A stretch of 64,000 nt of DNA from Lepidurus packardi (lineage: Eukaryota > Arthropoda > Branchiopoda > Notostraca > Triopsidae): contig JAKZAN010000007.1 of NCBI GenBank assembly GCA_023053545.1, positions 8,370,001-8,434,000 of the forward strand, written 5' to 3'. The position numbers were made by a program, and so were the translations under genes. Position 1 is the stretch's first letter, and each line of letters begins with the position of its first letter. Positions 59,559-64,000 of this stretch are shown here, in pieces. The notes under the pieces were generated by a model. It was given only the letters and a program-made list of their open reading frames with translations, did no database searches and was not told the origin of the DNA.

Positions 59559-59650
59559 TGAATTTTATGATTGGACTTTGACCGAACTTGACTTTACGAA
59601 GAACCTACTCTTCCAGGCATCAACTCTACGATAGAACCCGACTATAAAAG
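59437..59650 (+). promoter_or_regulatory. Promoter of the RPA-like gene (E-box, CRE, TATA)
   Basis: CACGTG at 59437-59442, the CRE palindrome TGACGTCA at 59459-59466 and TATAAAAG at 59643-59650 precede the transcript; initiation is expected near 59675. The TATA box and the spliced leader behind it make a clear polymerase II promoter. Confidence 0.65.
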
Positions 59651-59783
59651 ACCTCACACGGAATGACAGAAAACAGTCCACTCACAGCTCCCAAACACTA
59701 AGTGCAAATCAATCATCATACAGTTCCAAAAAAGAAATTGAAAGCAATTTCACCTCACCATTCCGAAACACCCTATTGCAAAA

Positions 59784-59871
59784 GTAAGTAAATAGTTTCA
59801 TTTCACAACTTTTTAATCCAATAGTTCTTCACTGCAACTCTTCTCATCATGTCTTATTCTCTTTCCACCAG
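59784..59871 (+). other. 5' UTR intron of the RPA-like gene
   Basis: Strong donor AAA/GTAAGTA and a pyrimidine-rich acceptor TTCTCTTTCCACCAG, 88 bp, ending 11 bp before the ATG at 59883. A spliced leader argues against a recent retrocopy. Confidence 0.65.
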
Positions 59872-59882
59872 AAACGGCAACC

Positions 59883-60938
59883 ATGGGAGCAGACGCTTAC
59901 ACCGGGTACGTCCATGACATAACCCCTTTGCGCCAAAACCAGAGTCCATCGAAGTACACCAAAATTCCAGGCCAAAATTTTCGCTTTTTTCTGCAGACGT
60001 CGGACAATACATACGAAGAATGTTTGTCGTTTATTGCTGGCTCCTATAGCAGAATTAAACGTTATTCGACCGCCAAGATACCCATCACCATCCAAATCCT
60101 ACCGAATAGCTCACCTTCAGGTCAGACTCCACAAAAAAGAACTAAATACGATCTTATTAAGATTACCCAATCTTCGCAAATCAGCGAGACAAATCAAACG
60201 CTCAAATTTAATTATTCGCCAAGAAAACAGCAACAAGCCACACTTCAAACTTGTATAGAGTTTCCCGACACCCGTTACAAAATCATCGTTCAAATCCAAA
60301 ACATTAGCGAAGAGAAGACAACGAACAAAGGGCAAACGTTCCGCGAAATAACAATTGGAGACGATACCTGTACTTCCACACTAATTACCTGGAAAAACCA
60401 AACAGTTACTATCGAAAAAAACAAAGTTTACGAAATTACCGATGTCATCTATAATCAAGATTATCAAAACTTCGCCTTGACGCAGCAATCGTTCTTTACA
60501 AGAACAGAAGCCCAACTGGACATCCAGCAACCCATTTTAGACGACACAACGGAGCCCATCATACTGGAAGCCATAGCCCACTGCAACATTGGTATTTTCC
60601 AAACCTGCCTAGCCTGCAAAAAAAAAACAGAACGACAACCGACCATTCCAGATAACGATGACCCTACCATTACGTGCACAAACTGCAAAAAAATTCAACT
60701 TAGACAAACGACTCCACTAACTTTCCAAGGCACAGTGGGTTTCTTCAACGATAATAACATTATCGAAGCATCGATGACAGAAACCATACTAAAAGACTTC
60801 TGCAAACAAGAAGAAACTCTACAACTGACTCCAGACACTGCGAATGCTGTCATCGTGAAATTACTAACGACAAAAGACTTCGACTTCACGGTAGACCTAG
60901 AAAAAAAAGAAATCGTCAACGTCACCAAGAAAAAATAA
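59883..60938 (+). CDS. RPA-like single-strand DNA-binding protein (OB fold with zinc ribbon)
   Basis: One uninterrupted frame of 351 codons plus TAA with a strong start context (CAACCATGG). It resembles the large subunit of replication protein A: beta-rich OB-type stretches such as YKIIVQIQNISEE, FREITIGDDTCTSTLITW and EKNKVYEITDVIYNQDYQNF, and a four-cysteine metal site, Cys242-x2-Cys245 and Cys265-x2-Cys268, like the zinc ribbon of RPA70 domain C. It is far shorter than RPA70 (about 600 aa) and lacks the N-terminal protein-interaction domain, so it is not the housekeeping subunit. Codons are strikingly A-rich (runs of AAA, AAC, CAA, GAA) unlike neighbouring genes. It may be a domesticated gene from a mobile element (some Helitrons carry RPA-like ORFs) or a lineage-specific paralogue. 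The RPA-like call is by eye. Confidence 0.75.
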   Translation: MGADAYTGYVHDITPLRQNQSPSKYTKIPGQNFRFFLQTSDNTYEECLSFIAGSYSRIKRYSTAKIPITIQILPNSSPSGQTPQKRTKYDLIKITQSSQISETNQTLKFNYSPRKQQQATLQTCIEFPDTRYKIIVQIQNISEEKTTNKGQTFREITIGDDTCTSTLITWKNQTVTIEKNKVYEITDVIYNQDYQNFALTQQSFFTRTEAQLDIQQPILDDTTEPIILEAIAHCNIGIFQTCLACKKKTERQPTIPDNDDPTITCTNCKKIQLRQTTPLTFQGTVGFFNDNNIIEASMTETILKDFCKQEETLQLTPDTANAVIVKLLTTKDFDFTVDLEKKEIVNVTKKK

Positions 60939-61076
60939 TATTGTTTTGTCAACATTTTTATTCTAAATAACCTAGATTTGTATTTGCATTGCATGTAATA
61001 GTGAATTCACTGTATTAGCGAAAAACTTACAAAATATATATCTACCAATAACGCAAATGTCTTCTGATATTATAAT

Positions 61077-61560
61077 CACAGCTAATAACATTAATAAAAA
61101 TCACAGCTAAAAAGCAAACCATTAAAACATGCCAATAAAAAAAAAAAAAAAAACATGCAATTTCAGTTCGTTATCGTTTCGCATTTGGTTCGCATTTTAA
61201 TTCGCATTTCTGATAAATTTTGATACAACTTAATATCTATTGATAAATGCTTTGATACATATAACTTGATAACATTTCATATTTTTACTGACCATCTTTT
61301 CTCCTATCAGTCAAGTCCGTTTTCTGCTCTATATCAAATAGTTTTAGGACTTACAGAATACCATAATTAATGCCATAATAATGACATGACATCAAACAAA
61401 GCCGTTTCTTTAAAAATCAACAGTACATAAAAATCATAGACTGGCACAGCTAAAAACCTCTACACATTTCAAAATCGACCACAACAGACCACCAACAGAC
61501 GAACCCAGAACAGCCACCTACCCACGTTCACCACTACTAACATTCCGTTGTCACAGCTTA
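61077..61560 (-). repeat. Inverted AGCTGTGA motif copies downstream of the RPA-like gene
   Basis: TCACAGCT occurs at 61077-61084, 61101-61108 and 61551-61558, with a shorter CACAGCT at 61445-61451. Three of these extend to TAGCTGTGA or TAGCTGTG on the minus strand, and the outermost to AGCTGTGACAAC. All are inverted relative to the two copies upstream of the gene. Confidence 0.75.
61135..61155 (+). repeat. Poly(A) run flanked by ACATGC
   Basis: An AATAAA merges into about 17 adenines, with AACATGCC before and ACATGCAA after. It looks like a retroposition tail or a simple homopolymer; no source gene can be assigned. Confidence 0.5.
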
Positions 61561-61570
61561 TTCGGCAGTC

Positions 61571-64000
61571 CAACCTGTCGTCTTGTATGTCTTGGTTGTT
61601 GGTCATGCTGATATTGCGTGAGCAGAATTGGCATTTTTAAATCTTAAATATACAACTTACAAGTGTTTTGTAAATTTCTTCAAAATATTAGTTCGTGCAT
61701 AAGCTAAAAGGGCAGGTACTGGACATACCTAGAATGTTGAGAAGTTCTTGGGACATTTATTCATTTTGCCAACGTCATTCGCCTTGACACGCAATGGAAA
61801 CCTGGCATGGATCCGTCCTGGAGCCGATTTTTACAGCTGTACTAGCGTTTACAAGGTATGATGTCATATTTATTTTCTTGCCATTTTCACTTTTATCTCA
61901 ATGACTTGAGTCACTTAATGTTAAAACTTGATTCACTTAATGCAGCTTCCCACCCTAAATTGAGCTAAAGATACGCAACAATTTACCCAACTGTATTTTC
62001 CTCCTAGCCGAGTTCCAGAAACTTCGAATTCCAGACGTAATACTTTAAGTCCGTCAACATGAATCAGTTACACACATTTTCTGTTTTCCCTTGGATTAAC
62101 GATATTCAAGAGTTCGTTGTGGCCCACCCAAACATCACCCCAGTGGCATTAATGACCGTATAACGTCCTCCAGATTATTAAGTATCTAATTTCTAATTTT
62201 AATTTGTTCAAGTTTAAAGCAAGTCTTTCTTATATGAGAATAGGTTGGGTTTCGATCTAACCCAGTTTAGCAAGTGATCCTCGTCACGTGAAACTGAAAC
62301 GCCACGCGTCATGACGAACACATCCTTAGGGCATGTATTGGGACTTTGTTATTCTTTGCAGAGAACGCATGGCATTTCGTGTCTGGTAAATTATCCCATG
62401 GGAAACTTGGGCGCCTACACCCGTTCTTGGTTTTGTTATTAACGAAATGTTACCTTGGAGGCTTGTCTGTCTGTCTGTCTGTCTCTGTCTCTGGTAAAGG
62501 CTAATCACTGCGCCTCTTCTGTAAGTTAGTACTGCTCAACGTTTCCTGCATTTGGACAGCACATGACGTTCCCCTAACTTGTTGCTCATTTATTCGATAA
62601 CTTGGCAAAGGTTATGTCTCTACGTCAAACTAAAAAAAAATGTGTTTCCCTCAAATGAACTCAAATGTTTCCCTCAAATGAACATGTGTGCTTCAGCCTC
62701 CAAGAACCTAATTATGTATGCTCTAATTTGGCACATTGTTCCTAAATTAAGATCTATTTTTGCTTTCATTATCTTACTTTTTCTTGTTTGATTCATTCTT
62801 AGTTACCAAAGAAAATAAACAGTTTATTTCCCAACGCCAATTGCTCTATTTTCGAGCAAAAGTTGCGCTCGCTTAGAAAATATAACTTTGAATACTTTTA
62901 GAGTTATCGAAGTTTTCGTAGGCGCAACTTTGGAGGTATTGAACTATATTATTAGTAAAGTTGATGGAGGCCCAAAGTAAGCTCATAGTGCTATTCTTGT
63001 GATCTTTAGCAAGAAAGGAAGTGTTCTTATTTTTTTTTTAGGGGGAGAAAGTTGGCAATTACCGTTTTTGCGTCCCCTCCCCATAATTGCTCCATCAGCT
63101 CATTTGGGACGGGTGCCAGAATCATTAGTTTTAATTTGACCAGCTCCAGCGCGCAGTTAAATAGCATATCTAAGATCGATTAAAGCCTCCTCACACAATA
63201 GGGCCATGTCTTAGCGTCTGTTAGTTTTGCTTGATGACTCTCGGGCCAGTACATGGAAAACGGACATCTATCTCCGGCAGTGGACTCCATTTACCGTCTA
63301 CTTGCTGTAGGCAAACAGAAATGCGAGTACCAGTCAGTTTCTCTCGTCTCTCTATTTCTCCACTTATTAACAAATATAGCATTGCCTTTCGAAGAGAACT
63401 TGGACCTTGTTTTTACCCCAGGAAGGCTTCTGTCTTTGCTTTATAGATCGCGTCCCCCCAAAAAAGAAGCATTTGGGAAGCTTTTAAAGGTCCAGACAAA
63501 AGGGAACGGTCGACTTTTCAATAAGTTCTGAAGACAATTAAAGTTTCCAAAGCAAAAAAATCACGAAAAAGGGAAAAGGTTCGAAGCGCAGCCAAACAAA
63601 AACTTCAGTTTCATGGGTAGCGAGCCCTGGCTGGCTTAACCCCGCCCCTTTTTGCTTCGTACACTTTGTACTCTCAAAAGCTTTTGAGTTCCTCGATAAT
63701 TTACTTCCTTTTACTGCGAGGTCGTTAGCAATACTTTTCAGAACCTCCTTTCTCGCTTTTGTACACCTGGCTTTTTGGTTAAAAATATCAAATAAAACTC
63801 CTCCCCCAAATTATTGAGTGATTTTGTAGCCGCATGACTGGAAAAAGTAAGCTTTTATGTTGTAAAATGATACGCCTCTAACCGTGCTCTTTTTAATACC
63901 TATTTTCAGCAAATCGGTTCCAAACTTCCTGAAGCGGTACCAAAAACGCTTTGCAACACCTCCCTTTTTTGGAAAAAAGGGCTTTTTTGACGAGGGGCAA
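61571..64000. other. No gene recognised to window end
   Basis: Contains a (CTGT)n microsatellite at about 62464-62492 and short ORFs without domains (longest ATG frame 63253-63531, 92 codons). Genes that continue past the window cannot be excluded. Confidence 0.5.

Noticed and set aside
63253-63531. 92-codon plus-strand ORF
   Set aside because: No homology recognised and no promoter or exon context; at the window edge it cannot be judged.

Overview
The window is animal genomic DNA, almost certainly arthropod and more likely crustacean than insect. It carries multi-exon protein genes with mostly 60-150 bp GT-AG introns, a cytoplasmic transglutaminase, a GH18 chitinase, an insect-type nicotinic receptor alpha subunit, and degenerate TTAGG/CCTAA tracts inside mobile elements. 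The species cannot be fixed from the sequence alone. Exons were joined by hand; every gene model listed with exons keeps its reading frame across all junctions.

Layout. 1-1.0 kb: a CRE/TATA-type promoter with a weak small ORF. 1.5-3.9 kb (-): KLHL4/5-type BTB-BACK-Kelch protein, 8 exons. 4.6-7.9 kb (-) and 18.1-21.0 kb (-): two tandem paralogues of a two-PDZ protein. Between them lie 10 kb of non-coding DNA with a TTAGG-cored hairpin element, a fossil pogo-like DNA transposon and one copy of a ~400 bp inverted-repeat element. 21-27.9 kb: no recognisable gene. 27.9-39.2 kb (-): long-tailed class I myosin (MYO1E/F type), 21 exons. Its 3.4 kb eighth intron holds an intronless gene on the opposite strand for a secreted, acidic, Ser/Thr-rich protein. 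41.6-46.0 kb (-): transglutaminase with an intact Cys-His-Asp triad and a 24-nt microexon. 46.8-49.1 kb (-): secreted chitinase with an intact DGLDIDWE site. 52.0-53.4 kb: three tandem copies of a ~450 bp repeat. 54.1-58.7 kb (+): nicotinic acetylcholine receptor alpha subunit. 59.2-61.6 kb (+): an A-rich, TATA-driven gene for an RPA-like single-strand-DNA-binding (OB-fold plus CxxC/CxxC) protein, ringed by copies of one short motif in inverted orientation. 61.6-64 kb: no gene seen.

The genes do not form an obvious pathway. Transglutaminase and chitinase are neighbours on the same strand and both act on cuticle or haemolymph in arthropods, but there is no sign of co-regulation. The least ordinary loci are the RPA-like gene with its flanking motif set, the gene nested in the myosin intron, and the tandem PDZ pair.
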